The notes: a model not told the origin generated them from the sequence alone. 64,000 nt of DNA from Sphingomonas sanguinis (GCF_019297835.1 NZ_CP079203.1:2718501-2782500), one strand, 5' to 3'; counted from the stretch's first letter, positions 50,901 to 60,662 are shown. Numbers and translations are program-made.

Positions 50901-52256
50901 ATGAGTTTTTCCCTTCGTCCCGACCGTGCCGAGGCGCGCCGCCTGCTGGGCCTTGCCTGGCCGGTGATGCTGACCAGCCTCAACTGGACGATCCTGCACG
51001 TCACCGATGTGATCGTAGTCGGCCGGGTAGGCGAGCATGAGGTCGCCGCATTGTCGGCCAGCCGGTCGCTGACCTATGTTGCGATCGTCACCGGGCTGGC
51101 CTGGCTGTCGGGCGTGCTGGTCCGCGCGTCGCGGGCCGACGGAGCGGGCGACCTGCCCGAAACGGGCCAGGCGCTGCGTGACGGCATGGTGCTGGGGCTG
51201 ATCCTGGGGGTGGCGGCGATGCTGATCCTGGGGCTGGGCGGCACGAGCCTGCTCGCCGGGATCGGCGTCGCACCCTCGCTGGTCGAGCCGGGCGCGCGGG
51301 TCGTGGCCGTCATGGCGCTGGGCTATCCGTTCCAGATGGTGATGATCGCGGCCAGCTTCTTTCTGGAGGGGATCAGCCGCCCGCGCCGGGTGACGATGGT
51401 CAATCTGTCGATCCTGCCGATCAATGCGCTGCTCGCCTGGGCGCTGGCGGGGGGCGAGATGGGCTTGCCCGCCTTCGGCGCGGTTGGCGCGGCACTGGCG
51501 ACGGTGATCGCCTCGGCCTTGGGCGCGGTGGCGATGGTGGCCAGCGCGATGCGGTTGCCGCGCGGCGAGCAGCGGGGCGTGCGGCGGCTGGACCGTGCCG
51601 CCTGGGCCCCGACGCTGGCGGGAGCGGCCGGACTGGCGCGATTCGGCCTGGTGCCCGCCATCGCCTCGGGACTGGAGCTGGCGGGGTTCGCGATCCTGAT
51701 CGCGCTGTCCACCCGGCTGGGCGATGCGACCGCGCATGGTTTCCAGATCGTCTTCTCGATTCACAACGTCACCTTCGCGCTGGCGATCGGCCTGGGATCG
51801 GCGGCGGGGGTGCGCGCGGGCAATGCGGTGGGCGAGGGCGAGACCCCGGCGGCGGTGTCGCGCACGCTGCTCGCGGTCGGGATCGCCGCGCTGGCCATGG
51901 GCGCGTGCAGCCTGGTGCTATGGACGATGCCCGAGGCGATCGTCGGCGCCTTTCCCGCGTTGCCGGAGGCACATGCGGCGGCGGTGGCGATGCTGATGAT
52001 CTGGGCGCCCTTCATCCTGTTCGACGGGGTGCAGGTGGTGCTGGTCTATGCGTTGCGCTCGCTGAACGATCAGGTCGCGGCGGGGATCAACAGCATCATC
52101 GCCTATTTCGTCGTGACCGGCGGGGTCGGCTGGTGGCTGGTCGCGAGCGGCTGGGGAGCGCCTGCGCTGGCCTGGGCTTCGGGGGTGGGGATGCTGGTCG
52201 CGGCGCTGCTGCACGGGGCGCGGTTCGGGGTCATCGCGCGGCGGTTGCGTGGGTAG
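50901..52256 (+). CDS. MATE-family efflux transporter
   Basis: 451-residue inner-membrane protein with 12 hydrophobic segments in two halves, the NorM-like layout: WPVMLTSLNWTILHVTDVIVVGRVG at the start (in parts), then the second-half repeat LVPAIASGLELAGFAILIALS. The family exports drugs and metabolites with Na+ or H+. The long hairpin before it lies in the leader. The gene is followed by a family C palindrome and the convergent zinc-ribbon gene. Confidence 0.93.
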   Translation: MSFSLRPDRAEARRLLGLAWPVMLTSLNWTILHVTDVIVVGRVGEHEVAALSASRSLTYVAIVTGLAWLSGVLVRASRADGAGDLPETGQALRDGMVLGLILGVAAMLILGLGGTSLLAGIGVAPSLVEPGARVVAVMALGYPFQMVMIAASFFLEGISRPRRVTMVNLSILPINALLAWALAGGEMGLPAFGAVGAALATVIASALGAVAMVASAMRLPRGEQRGVRRLDRAAWAPTLAGAAGLARFGLVPAIASGLELAGFAILIALSTRLGDATAHGFQIVFSIHNVTFALAIGLGSAAGVRAGNAVGEGETPAAVSRTLLAVGIAALAMGACSLVLWTMPEAIVGAFPALPEAHAAAVAMLMIWAPFILFDGVQVVLVYALRSLNDQVAAGINSIIAYFVVTGGVGWWLVASGWGAPALAWASGVGMLVAALLHGARFGVIARRLRG

Positions 52257-52262
52257 TCGCGT

Positions 52263-52347
52263 GGGCTTCGACTTCGCTCAGCCTGAACGGCGTGAGGGAA
52301 TGGGGCCTGATACCAACCTCCGTTCAGCCTGAGCGAAGTCGAAGGCC
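52263..52347. repeat. Family C palindromic repeat
   Basis: 28-nt arms (CTTCGACTTCGCTCAG... and its complement) around a 29-base loop, two mismatches. It sits between the convergent MATE and zinc-ribbon genes, close to both stops. A half copy is at 33938-33965. Confidence 0.85.
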
Positions 52348-52352
52348 AAGGG

Positions 52353-53114
52353 TCAGTTCGCGCTGCCCTCACCCGCAAAGCTCAGGTCCAGCCGCTTCGA
52401 ACTCGGCGGTACGTCCAGCTTGGCCGAGTTGAAGTCCATCGACGCACCGGGGCCCAGCGTCCGCTGTTGCGGCGCGATCGCCCAGGAGAAGACGGTGCGG
52501 CCCTGCGCGTCCTTCAGCTCGGCACGCAGGTCGGGCACGCGCTGTGCGGTGGCCGACGGGTTGATGATCTGTCCCGAAATGGCAAACAGCTCCGACCCGT
52601 TTTCCAGCTCGCGCCGCTCGATCGGGTTGGACCGCAGCTCCAGCGCCGATTCGGTGCTGCCGACGCCGAACCAGCCGCCGATGCCCGGCATCCCGGTCCA
52701 CAGGATCGCCGCCGTCGCGACCAGCATCAACAGCCCCGCCAGCACCGCGCCGATGGTCCAGCGCCGCACCGGATTGCGCCGCGCGCGGAAGGGCGGGCGA
52801 TGGGCAAAGGCGTCGAAGCCCGAATCGTCCCGGTCCAGGATCGGCGGTGCGGGCGGCGGCACGATGACCGGCGGCGGGGGAGGCGGCGGTTCGGCAAAGG
52901 CCGCACTGGCGTCCTCATGCACCGGCGCTGTCGCGGTCGGAGCCATGGCCATCGGTGGCAGCGGCAATTCGGGTTGCGGCTCCAGCTCCAGTTCGGGCGG
53001 CGACTGGAACCAGCTGTGCCGGCAATTGGCGCAGCGCACGGTTCGCCCCTCCAGCCCGATCGCACTGTCGGGCACCAGATAGCGGGTGCGGCACTCAGGG
53101 CATTCGAGGATCAT
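52353..53114 (-). CDS. Zinc-ribbon/DUF3426-like membrane protein
   Basis: 253 residues: an MJ0042-type zinc ribbon at the N-terminus (MILECPECRTRYLVP...VRCANCRHSWF: two CxxC pairs), a long Pro-rich, acidic linker, a membrane helix near ~125-150 (WTIGAVLAGLLMLVATAAILW), and a periplasmic C-terminal domain of the DUF3426 type (GQIINPSATAQRVPDLRAELKD). The role is unknown. It is divergent from ftsE (160-bp gap). Confidence 0.85.
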   Translation of the reverse strand: MILECPECRTRYLVPDSAIGLEGRTVRCANCRHSWFQSPPELELEPQPELPLPPMAMAPTATAPVHEDASAAFAEPPPPPPPVIVPPPAPPILDRDDSGFDAFAHRPPFRARRNPVRRWTIGAVLAGLLMLVATAAILWTGMPGIGGWFGVGSTESALELRSNPIERRELENGSELFAISGQIINPSATAQRVPDLRAELKDAQGRTVFSWAIAPQQRTLGPGASMDFNSAKLDVPPSSKRLDLSFAGEGSAN

Positions 53115-53276
53115 GCGGTGGGGCACTTCAGGACAGGACGGGTCGACGGACGGACAGGGCCATCCCTCATCAGTCAGGCCCCCTTGATGGTCCAGTAAGC
53201 ACGCCGCCCCTAGGCGTGGCAAGCGTGAAGCGCGGAACTTGAAGCGCGCGCCCGCCCATGCCAAGGCCATGCGGGC

Positions 53277-54011
53277 ATGGCGAACATCGTCCAGTTCGAG
53301 AATGTCGGCCTGCGCTACGGCGTCGGGGAAGAGACCCTGTGCGACGTCAGCTTCACGCTGCGCTCGGGGCAGTTCTATTTCCTGACTGGGGCCAGCGGCG
53401 CAGGGAAAACCTCGCTGCTTCGCCTGCTATACTTGTCGCAGCGGCCCAGCCGGGGCATCATCCGGCTGTTCGGCGAGGATGCGGTGATCCTGCCGCGCGG
53501 TCGCCTGCCCGGTTTCCGGCGACGGATCGGCGTGGTGTTCCAGGACTTCCGCCTGATCCCGCATCTGTCGGCGGCGGACAATATCGCACTGCCCTTACGT
53601 GTCGCGGGCATGGCCGAATCGGAGATCGCGCGCGCGGTGCGCGAGATGCTGAACTGGATCGGCCTATCGGAGCGCGCGGGCGCGCGGCCGGCGACCCTGT
53701 CGGGCGGCGAGCAGCAGCGTGTGGCGATCGCGCGGGCGGTGATCGCGCGGCCCGAGCTGCTGGTCGCCGACGAGCCGACGGGCAATGTCGATCCCGCCAT
53801 GGCCGATCGGCTGCTCCACCTGTTCAACTCGCTCCACCGGCTGGGCACCACCGTCGTCATGGCGACGCATGACTGGCACCTGATCGAACGCCTGCCGGGC
53901 GCGCATCACCTGCATCTGGAGCGCGGACGGCTGGTCGATCCCGATCCGCCCCCAACCGAACCATCGCGTCCCGAAGCCAAGCCGTCGACCATCGTGCGGA
54001 GCGGGCTGTGA
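53277..54011 (+). CDS. ftsE: Cell-division ABC ATPase FtsE
   Basis: 244-residue ATPase: Walker A GASGAGKTSLL, Q-loop FQDFRL, signature LSGGEQQRVAIARA, Walker B LLVADEPTGNVDP, H-loop MATHDWHL. With FtsX it drives amidase activation at the septum rather than transport. The C-terminal ~25 residues are a Pro-rich tail. Its stop overlaps the ftsX start. Confidence 0.95.
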   Translation: MANIVQFENVGLRYGVGEETLCDVSFTLRSGQFYFLTGASGAGKTSLLRLLYLSQRPSRGIIRLFGEDAVILPRGRLPGFRRRIGVVFQDFRLIPHLSAADNIALPLRVAGMAESEIARAVREMLNWIGLSERAGARPATLSGGEQQRVAIARAVIARPELLVADEPTGNVDPAMADRLLHLFNSLHRLGTTVVMATHDWHLIERLPGAHHLHLERGRLVDPDPPPTEPSRPEAKPSTIVRSGL

Positions 54012-54907
54012 AGCGTGGGCGCAAACCCCGCGCGACGGGCGCGGAAGCGCGCGCGCTCGATGATGGCGGCGGCGCGCATGTCATGAGCTGGGTGATCGCG
54101 ATCATGCTGTTCCTGACCCTGCTGGCGGGGGCGGCGGGCCTTGCGACCGCGCGGGCGGCGGGGGCGCTCGACCGCCAGATGGCGGGCCGCCTGACCGTTC
54201 AGATCGTCGAGGGCGAGACTCAGCGTCGCGATGCCGCCGCCGCGCAGGTGCTGGCGGTGCTGCGGACGCAGCGCGATGTCGCGCGCGCGGTGCCGGTGCC
54301 GCAGGCCGATCTGGCGCGGATGCTGCAACCGTGGCTGGGCCAGGATGCGGAGGCGGCGGGCCTGCCCGTGCCCGCGCTGATCGATGTCGACCTGACCAGC
54401 GACGACGGTGCTGCCATCGCCCGTGTCCGCAGCGCCGTGACGCGGGCCAGCCCGGCGGCGCGGGTCGATGCGCACGCCACCTGGCTGGGCCCGGTCGGGC
54501 GGCTGCTCGATACCGCCGCCTGGCTGGCGGGGGCGATCATCCTGTTGATGCTGGTTGCGACCACGGCGGTCGTCATGCTGGCGGCACGCGCCGGGCTGGA
54601 GGCGCATCGCGGCACGATCGAGGTCATCCATATGCTCGGCGCCACCGACCGGCAGGTCGCGCGGCTGTTCCAGCGGCGGATCGCGCTCGACGCCGGGATC
54701 GGCGCGGTGGCGGGCGGCGTGCTGGCCGGGGGCGCGATCCTGCTGATCGCGGGGCAGGTGGCGACGCTCGATTCGGAATTGCTCGGCGGGATGCGGTTGG
54801 GGCTGTTGGACATGGCGATGCTGATCGCGCTGCCCTTCGGCTTTGTCGGGCTGGCGGTGGGCGCGGCGCGGCTGGCGGTGCTGCGCCAGATGCGGCGGAT
54901 GCTGTAG
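54008..54907 (+). CDS. ftsX: Cell-division permease-like FtsX
   Basis: 299 residues: four membrane helices (~28-50, 175-200, 230-255, 270-290) with a periplasmic loop between the first two, as in FtsX. It begins with GTG in a GTGA overlap with ftsE. Compared with classical FtsX, the sequence is diverged, as is common in Alphaproteobacteria; assignment rests on its place after ftsE. The next gene starts immediately after the stop (TAGATG). Confidence 0.88.
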   Translation: MKRGRKPRATGAEARALDDGGGAHVMSWVIAIMLFLTLLAGAAGLATARAAGALDRQMAGRLTVQIVEGETQRRDAAAAQVLAVLRTQRDVARAVPVPQADLARMLQPWLGQDAEAAGLPVPALIDVDLTSDDGAAIARVRSAVTRASPAARVDAHATWLGPVGRLLDTAAWLAGAIILLMLVATTAVVMLAARAGLEAHRGTIEVIHMLGATDRQVARLFQRRIALDAGIGAVAGGVLAGGAILLIAGQVATLDSELLGGMRLGLLDMAMLIALPFGFVGLAVGAARLAVLRQMRRML

Positions 54908-55441
54908 ATGCTGCGGCTGATCGGTCTGGCGGCGCTCGCCTGGTGCCTGGGGTTCGCGGCTTTCATGCTGACCCTGCCGCACCCGCTGGAGAACAACACC
55001 ACCGATGCGATCGTGGTGCCGACCGGCGGGCCGGGTCGGATCGATCGCGGCATCGCCTTGCTCAAGGCGCATCAGGCCAAGCGGATGCTCGTCACGGGCG
55101 TCGCACCCGGCGTGCGGCCGATCGATCTGGCGCGCACCTATCGCACCTCCCCTTCGCTGTTTTCCTGCTGCATCGACCTGGGCGGCGAGGCGGTGGACAC
55201 CCGCTCCAATGCCGAGGAGACGGCGAACTGGGTGCGCCAGCATGGCTATCGCACGGTACGGCTCGTCACCTCCGACTGGCATCTGCCGCGCGCCAGGATG
55301 GAGCTGACCGCCGCGCTCGGCAAACAGGTGCTGGTGCTGGGCGACGGCGTGCCGTCCGAGCCGCGCATGGGCACTTTGATCAATGAATATAACAAGCTGA
55401 TCCTGCGCAGGGTCGCGCTTTGGACGGGGATTGGCGCGTGA
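54908..55441 (+). CDS. YdcF/DUF218-family protein
   Basis: 177 residues: an N-terminal membrane helix (LIGLAALAWCLGFAAFML), then a DUF218 fold with TDAIVVPTGGPGRIDRGIALL, NAEETANWVRQHG and TSDWHLPRARMEL. Related proteins (SanA, YdcF) may act in the periplasm on the envelope or its precursors. No space separates it from ftsX, and plsC overlaps its stop: one operon. Confidence 0.9.
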   Translation: MLRLIGLAALAWCLGFAAFMLTLPHPLENNTTDAIVVPTGGPGRIDRGIALLKAHQAKRMLVTGVAPGVRPIDLARTYRTSPSLFSCCIDLGGEAVDTRSNAEETANWVRQHGYRTVRLVTSDWHLPRARMELTAALGKQVLVLGDGVPSEPRMGTLINEYNKLILRRVALWTGIGA

Positions 55442-56148
55442 TTCTTCTTCGCAACATCGTGTTTGTCGCGATCTTCTATCCGGTGTCGGCGATCATGGCG
55501 CTGCTGTCGCCGCTGGTCGCGGTGGGGGGGCGTCATGCCGTGGTCCATTGGGCGACGGGCTGGACGACATTTCACCGGCTGTGCACCCGCTGGATCCTGG
55601 GTATCCGCGTGAAGGTGGAGGGCACGCGGCCGACCACCCCGGCGCTCTACCCCGCCAAGCATCAGGCGATGTTCGAGACGATGGAGCTGCAACGCCTGCT
55701 GAACGGCCCGGCCATGGTGTTGAAGCGTGAGCTGGCCAATATCCCGGTCTGGGGATGGACGGTGCGCAAGTACGGCGCGATCGTGGTTGACCGCTCGGCC
55801 TCGGCCAAGGCGATGCGCGGCATGATGCGCGATGCGAAGGTGGCGGTCGACCAGGGGCGGGCGATCATGATCTTCCCCGAAGGCACGCGGGTAAAGCCCG
55901 GCGAGACGCCGCCGCTGAAGCCGGGGTTTGCCGGGCTCTACCGGATGCTGGGTCTGCCGGTGGTGCCGGTGGCGACCGATTCGGGGATCGTGTGGCCGCG
56001 CAAGGGCCTGAAGCGGCCGGGGGTGGTGACGCTGCGCTTCGGCGAGGTGATTCCGCCCGGCCTGCCGCGCGAGGAAGCGGAGGCCAGGGTCCATGCGGCG
56101 ATGAATGCGCTGGAATCCTCCCCGGCACGGGGAGGTGGCAGGGCGTAA
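55438..56148 (+). CDS. plsC: 1-acyl-glycerol-3-phosphate acyltransferase (PlsC-like)
   Basis: 236 residues: one or two N-terminal membrane helices, the acyltransferase box KHQAMFETME (HX4E instead of the textbook HX4D, as in many alphaproteobacterial homologues) and FPEGTRVKPGE. It makes phosphatidic acid. The GTG at 55438 in a GTGA overlap is preferred to an earlier TTG at 55420. The last ten residues ([15 protein letters not shown]) are encoded by a family A repeat: the repeat now supplies the end of the protein. Confidence 0.92.
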   Translation: MILLRNIVFVAIFYPVSAIMALLSPLVAVGGRHAVVHWATGWTTFHRLCTRWILGIRVKVEGTRPTTPALYPAKHQAMFETMELQRLLNGPAMVLKRELANIPVWGWTVRKYGAIVVDRSASAKAMRGMMRDAKVAVDQGRAIMIFPEGTRVKPGETPPLKPGFAGLYRMLGLPVVPVATDSGIVWPRKGLKRPGVVTLRFGEVIPPGLPREEAEARVHAAMNALESSPARGGGRA

Positions 56149-56240
56149 GCCCTGACGGAGGGGGGCTTCCACACAGGTCGTCCCTCGCGGTGAACCCCCT
56201 CCACCAGCTTCGCTGGTCCCCCTCCCCGTGCCGGGGAGGA
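56116..56240. repeat. Family A intergenic repeat, copy 10 (Q/P type)
   Basis: Overlaps the last 33 bp of plsC and continues to within 5 bp of the convergent tyrA stop. Hairpins CAGGGC-GTAA-GCCCTG (Q) and ACCAGC-TTC-GCTGGT (P). Confidence 0.85.
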
Positions 56241-56245
56241 ATGAG

Positions 56246-57157
56246 TCATCCCTCGTGGCTCCGTCCGAAATCCTCGCGCGCATCGTCCTGGCCTTGGTCG
56301 ATGATCGAGCGGCGGATGGCGCGGGTGCGGCTGAACAGGTCGAACAGCTCGTCGCCCTTGCCCCAGCGGATCGCGCGTTGCAGCTGGCTGAGATCCTCCG
56401 AAAAGCGCTGGAGCATCTCCAGCACCGCCTCGCGGTTGGTGAGGAACACGTCGCGCCACATGGTCGGGTCCGACGCGGCGATGCGGGTGAAGTCGCGGAA
56501 GCCACCGGCGGAATATTTGATGACCTCGGACTGGGTCACTTCCTCCAGATCGCTGGCGGTGCCGACGATCGTATAGGCGATCAGGTGCGGCAGATGGCTG
56601 GTGACGGCAAGCACCCGGTCGTGGTGATCGGGGGCCATCAACTCGACATCCGCTCCCAGCCGCCGCCAGAACTCGGCCACCCGCTCGACCGCCAGCGCGT
56701 CCGCGCCCTCGGGTGGCGTGACGATGCACCAGCGATTCTGGAACAGCGTGGCGAAGCCCGCCTCCGGCCCACTGCGCTCGGTGCCCGCGACCGGATGCGC
56801 CGGGATGATCGTTGCACCGGGCAGCGCATCGGTCAGCGCGGCCAGCACCGAACCCTTGCAACTGCCCACGTCGGACACGATCGCGTACTCGGGCAGATCG
56901 TCGGCGAAATCGGCCGCCACGACGCCCATCGCGCCGACCGGCACGCACAGGATCACGAAGTCGGCGTCGATCACGCTCGCCCCCGCCGTATCGGCGACGT
57001 CATCGGCCAGATCGAGCGCACGCACCGTCTCGCGCACCGCCGGGTCGGCGTCATAGGCGGTGATCCGCGCGGTCGGCATGGCTTTCCGCGTCGCCCGCGC
57101 GACCGAGGAGCCGATCAGGCCAAGCCCGATAATGGTGATCCGCGCGAAGGGCAGCAT
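56246..57157 (-). CDS. tyrA: Prephenate/arogenate dehydrogenase
   Basis: 303-residue NAD(P)-dependent enzyme of tyrosine synthesis. It has a Rossmann motif IIGLGLIGSS at residues 8-17, then DVGSCKGSV, the substrate-site HPVAGTERSG and LTSHLPHLIAY-like (here VTSHLPHLIAY). Whether it prefers prephenate or arogenate (TyrC type) is not visible. The ATG overlaps the hisC stop by one base, so hisC and tyrA form a coupled pair for aromatic amino acid transamination and oxidation. Confidence 0.93.
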   Translation of the reverse strand: MLPFARITIIGLGLIGSSVARATRKAMPTARITAYDADPAVRETVRALDLADDVADTAGASVIDADFVILCVPVGAMGVVAADFADDLPEYAIVSDVGSCKGSVLAALTDALPGATIIPAHPVAGTERSGPEAGFATLFQNRWCIVTPPEGADALAVERVAEFWRRLGADVELMAPDHHDRVLAVTSHLPHLIAYTIVGTASDLEEVTQSEVIKYSAGGFRDFTRIAASDPTMWRDVFLTNREAVLEMLQRFSEDLSQLQRAIRWGKGDELFDLFSRTRAIRRSIIDQGQDDAREDFGRSHEG

Positions 57158-58275
57158 CAGGCCCCCTTCGCCTCCGACTCGACCATGGCGCGCAGCGCGG
57201 CGACGACGCCCTTCACCTCGTCTTCGGTGCCGATGGTGATGCGCAGGCCATGACCCAGTCCCTGGCTGGGCAGCCAGCGGACGATATAGCCGGCGTCCAT
57301 CAGCCCGTGATAGGCGCGCTCGGCGCTCAGCTGACCCTCGAACAGTACCAGCGAGAAGTTCGCCTTGGACGCCACGCAACGCAGGCCCGCATTGCCGAGG
57401 CTCGCGATCTGCTCCTCGAACCAGCCGAGCCACTGGGCATTGTGCGCGCGCGACGCCTCGACGAAGCCGCGGTCACGGATCGCTTCAATCGCGGCGTTCT
57501 GGCCCGCGATGGTCACGTTGAACGGCGCGCGGATGCGGTGCAGCGCGTCGATGATGGGGGCGGCGGCATAGCCCCAGCCGATCCGCTCGGCAGCGAGGCC
57601 GTGAATCTTGGAGAAGGTGCGCGACACCAGCACGTTGCCCGCCTGCTCGGCCAGCGCGAGCCCGCCATCGTCCTCGCCCGGCTCCAGATATTCGGCATAG
57701 GCCTGATCAAGGACCAGCAGGACATGAGGAGGAAGCCCCGCGTGCAGCCGCGCGATCTCGTCCGCGCCCGCATAGGTGCCGGTCGGGTTGTTGGGGTTGG
57801 CGACGAAGACGACCTTGGTCTTTTCCGTCACGGCCGCCAGGATCGCGTCGACATCGGTGGCATAGTCATGATCGGCGACCACCACCGGCTCCGCGCCGAC
57901 GCGACGCGTCGCGATCTCATAGACCGCAAAGCCGTAGCGGACATGGATGACCTCATCCCCCGGTCCGGCGAACGCGCCCGCCGCGAGGTGCAGGATCTCG
58001 TCCGAGCCGGTGCCGTAGATGATCCGTGCCGGGTCGAGACCATGCACCGCGCCGATCGCCTCGCGCAGCGCGGTCGCGCCCGGATCGGGGTAGCGCTCCA
58101 GATGCGCGGCGGCGGCGGCGAAGGCGGCGCGCGCCTTCTCGCTGGTGCCCAGCGGATTCTCATTGGCCGACAATTTGATGACCTTGCGCCCGTCATCGGT
58201 CGTCGCGCGGCCGGGGACGTAAGGTGCGATGGCCTGGACCCAGGAGATCGGTTCGGGGGCTTTAAGCTCGGTCAT
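57157..58275 (-). CDS. hisC: Histidinol-phosphate / aromatic aminotransferase
   Basis: 372-residue PLP-dependent fold-type I aminotransferase: [62 protein letters not shown] (the PLP lysine) and RITIGTEDE. In this gene order (hisC-tyrA) the enzyme may serve both histidine and aromatic amino acid synthesis. The ATG at 58275 is used. It is divergent from metX by 64 bp, too short for a SAM-II riboswitch before metX. Confidence 0.93.
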   Translation of the reverse strand: MTELKAPEPISWVQAIAPYVPGRATTDDGRKVIKLSANENPLGTSEKARAAFAAAAAHLERYPDPGATALREAIGAVHGLDPARIIYGTGSDEILHLAAGAFAGPGDEVIHVRYGFAVYEIATRRVGAEPVVVADHDYATDVDAILAAVTEKTKVVFVANPNNPTGTYAGADEIARLHAGLPPHVLLVLDQAYAEYLEPGEDDGGLALAEQAGNVLVSRTFSKIHGLAAERIGWGYAAAPIIDALHRIRAPFNVTIAGQNAAIEAIRDRGFVEASRAHNAQWLGWFEEQIASLGNAGLRCVASKANFSLVLFEGQLSAERAYHGLMDAGYIVRWLPSQGLGHGLRITIGTEDEVKGVVAALRAMVESEAKGA

Positions 58276-58339
58276 GGCGAACGCCATAGCGGCCATGGCC
58301 TTGCGTTGCCAAGCATCGCGGCCTAGCGGATATCGCTCC

Positions 58340-59500
58340 ATGGCCGCTTCCGTTTCCGCTTTATCCCACAGCGACGACCAGCGTTTCGGTCTGTCGCGGC
58401 ATGTCGTGCTGCCGGGGCCGCTACGGCTCGACGGCGGCGGGCTCTTGTCCCCGGTCGAGATCGGGTACGAGACCTATGGCACGCTGAACGCCGATGGCTC
58501 CAACGCCATCCTGATCTGCCATGCGCTGACCGGCGACCAGCATGTCGCCTCGCCCCATCCGCGCACCGGCAAGCCCGGCTGGTGGACGCGCCTGGTGGGG
58601 GAGGGCAAGCCAATCGACCCGGCGCGGCATTTCATCATCTGCTCCAACGTCATCGGCAGCTGCATGGGGTCGTCCGGCCCGGCGACCATCGACCCCTCGA
58701 CCGCCGAGCCCTGGGCGATGCGCTTCCCGGTCATCACCATCCGCGACATGGTGCGCGCACAGGCCATGCTGCTCGACCATCTGGGCGTCGGGCAGCTGAA
58801 GGCGGTGGTCGGCGGATCGATGGGCGGGATGCAGGCGCTGAGCTGGGCCGCGACCTTCCCGGACCGCGTGCGCGCCTGCGTCATGGTCGCCTCGACCGCG
58901 CGGCATTCGGCGCAGAATATCGCGTTCCACGAGGTCGGGCGGCAGGCGATCATGGCCGACCCGAAATGGCGCAGCGGCGCTTATTACGAGTCGAACGATC
59001 CCCCCGCCGCAGGCTTGGCCGTCGCGCGGATGGCGGCGCATATCACCTATTTGTCCGAGGCGGGGCTGACTGAGAAATTCGGGCGGCGGCTCCAGGCGCG
59101 ACCCGACCGGCCGGACGGCGCGAAAAGCTTCGGTTTCGACGCGGATTTCCAGGTCGAGAGCTATTTGCGGCATCAGGGGTTGAGCTTCGTCGACCGGTTC
59201 GACGCCAACTCCTATCTCTACATCACCCGCGCGCTCGATTATTTCGATCTGGCCGAGGAACATGGCGGACTGCTGGCGAACGCGTTCCGGGGGACAGGCA
59301 CGCGCTTCTGTCTGGTCAGCTTCGACACCGACTGGCTTTATCCGACCTCCGAGTCGCGCGCCGTGGTGCAGGCTTTGAATGCGGCGGGCGCGGCGGCGAG
59401 TTTCGTCGAGCTGTCCAGCCCGTACGGCCATGACGCCTTCCTCCTCGAAGCGCCCGAGATGAACCGGGTGATCGACGGCTTTCTGCGGGCCGAGCCATGA
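58340..59500 (+). CDS. metX: Homoserine O-acetyltransferase
   Basis: 386-residue alpha/beta hydrolase that activates homoserine for methionine synthesis. The nucleophile serine is in [10 protein letters not shown], the acid in SFDTDWLYP, and the histidine in [22 protein letters not shown] and [14 protein letters not shown] are also family blocks. Some MetX enzymes use succinyl-CoA instead of acetyl-CoA; I cannot tell here. The stop overlaps metW (ATGA). Confidence 0.95.
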   Translation: MAASVSALSHSDDQRFGLSRHVVLPGPLRLDGGGLLSPVEIGYETYGTLNADGSNAILICHALTGDQHVASPHPRTGKPGWWTRLVGEGKPIDPARHFIICSNVIGSCMGSSGPATIDPSTAEPWAMRFPVITIRDMVRAQAMLLDHLGVGQLKAVVGGSMGGMQALSWAATFPDRVRACVMVASTARHSAQNIAFHEVGRQAIMADPKWRSGAYYESNDPPAAGLAVARMAAHITYLSEAGLTEKFGRRLQARPDRPDGAKSFGFDADFQVESYLRHQGLSFVDRFDANSYLYITRALDYFDLAEEHGGLLANAFRGTGTRFCLVSFDTDWLYPTSESRAVVQALNAAGAAASFVELSSPYGHDAFLLEAPEMNRVIDGFLRAEP

Positions 59501-60090
59501 GCGAGACGCTGCGTCCCGATCTGGCGATCATCGCGCGCCACGTCGCGCGGGGCGCCCGCGTGCTGGATATCGGCTGCGGCGACGGACAGCTGATGGCGGC
59601 GCTGCGTGACGAGGCGGGGGTGGATGCGCGCGGGCTGGAGATCGATCCGGCCAATGTCGCCTCGGCGGTGGCGCGCGGGCTGGCGGTGGTGCAGGGCGAT
59701 GCCGATGTCGACCTGGCGGGCTATCCCGACAAGGGGTTCGACTATGCGATCCTCAGCCAGACGCTGCAGACCGCGCGCGCGCCCGATCAGGTGCTCGACC
59801 ATCTACTGCGGATCGGCCAGCGCGCCTTCGTGTCCTTCCCCAATTTCGCGCATTGGCGGGTGCGGATGTCGCTGCTGTGGGGCGGGCGGATGCCGGTGAC
59901 GCCGCTGCTGCCCGAACAATGGTATGACACGCCCAATATCCACCATGTGACGATCGACGATTTCCGCGCCTTCGTCCGTCAGCGGCGAATCACGGTGGAG
60001 GGCAGCTGGTTCCTGTCGCGCGGTCGCCCGACCAGCGCGGCGGCGGCCAATTTCCGGGCCGAACATGCGGTTTTTCTGTTGCGTCGGTGA
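59497..60090 (+). CDS. metW: Methionine biosynthesis protein MetW
   Basis: 197-residue SAM-methyltransferase-like protein ([12 protein letters not shown] near residue 25; [41 protein letters not shown], in parts). In Alphaproteobacteria MetW works together with MetX as a partner. The 4-nt overlap with metX supports that here. Confidence 0.95.
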   Translation: MSETLRPDLAIIARHVARGARVLDIGCGDGQLMAALRDEAGVDARGLEIDPANVASAVARGLAVVQGDADVDLAGYPDKGFDYAILSQTLQTARAPDQVLDHLLRIGQRAFVSFPNFAHWRVRMSLLWGGRMPVTPLLPEQWYDTPNIHHVTIDDFRAFVRQRRITVEGSWFLSRGRPTSAAAANFRAEHAVFLLRR

Positions 60091-60105
60091 AACGACATCA
60101 GAAGC

Positions 60106-60131
60106 GGAACTTTATCTGGATCAAGCGTGTT
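60106..60131 (+). promoter_or_regulatory. EcfG-like box before the receiver gene
   Basis: GGAAC at 60106, 17 bases, TGTT (consensus CGTT). It ends about 27 bp before the start codon. One mismatch, so moderate support only. Confidence 0.35.
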
Positions 60132-60157
60132 GACCCCGAAAGTGACGGGAATTTGAC

Positions 60158-60550
60158 ATGAGCCAAACTGCCCTGATCGTGGAAGACGAAATTTTCGTGG
60201 CCCTCGATCTGGAGCGCATCCTGACCGATGCCGGCTATAATGTGGCCGGAATCGCGGCGGATAGCCGCACCGCGATCGAATGCGCACCGGGCTGCACCTT
60301 CGCCTTTGTCGACGTGAACCTGCGCGACGGTGCGACGGGTCCCGAGATCGCGCGCCGCATCGCCGAGGATTATGGCGTGAAGATCGTGTTCGTCACGGCC
60401 AACCCGTCGCAGATCGGTACGGGCGTCGAAGCGCTCGGCTATATCCGCAAGCCGTTCAGCGAACGCGCCATCCTGGCCGCCGCCGCGCTGGCGACCGGCA
60501 CGGAGCAGGCCGCACCCGAGGACGTGATCCCGCTCAGCATCGCGATGTGA
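60158..60550 (+). CDS. Single-domain response regulator
   Basis: 130 residues, essentially one receiver domain: acidic pocket VEDEIFVA, phosphorylation site FVDVNLRDG (Asp near 52), then VFVTANPSQ and GYIRKPFSE with the conserved lysine. There is no output domain, so it acts through protein contacts, perhaps as a phosphate sink or adaptor. It lies tail to tail with the HWE-type kinase gene. It lacks the FATGUY motif of SdrG-type regulators. Confidence 0.92.
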   Translation: MSQTALIVEDEIFVALDLERILTDAGYNVAGIAADSRTAIECAPGCTFAFVDVNLRDGATGPEIARRIAEDYGVKIVFVTANPSQIGTGVEALGYIRKPFSERAILAAAALATGTEQAAPEDVIPLSIAM

Positions 60551-60662
60551 GATGGGGATCGGTGTAATTTAAAGTGGGATGACGCGATATAGAATCACCT
60601 CTCCCCTTCAGGGCAGGGGCTAGCCGAGATTATCGCATTATCATCAGAATAGAGCGCCTGCC
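60551..60662. other. Convergent gap between receiver and kinase genes
   Basis: Contains CTCCCCTTCAGGGCAGGGG (60601-60620), a scrap of a family A end, and otherwise A/T-rich sequence without a gene. Confidence 0.4.

Noticed and set aside
58276..58339. SAM-II riboswitch before metX
   Set aside because: The gap between hisC and metX is only 64 bp and shows no matching pseudoknot sequence.
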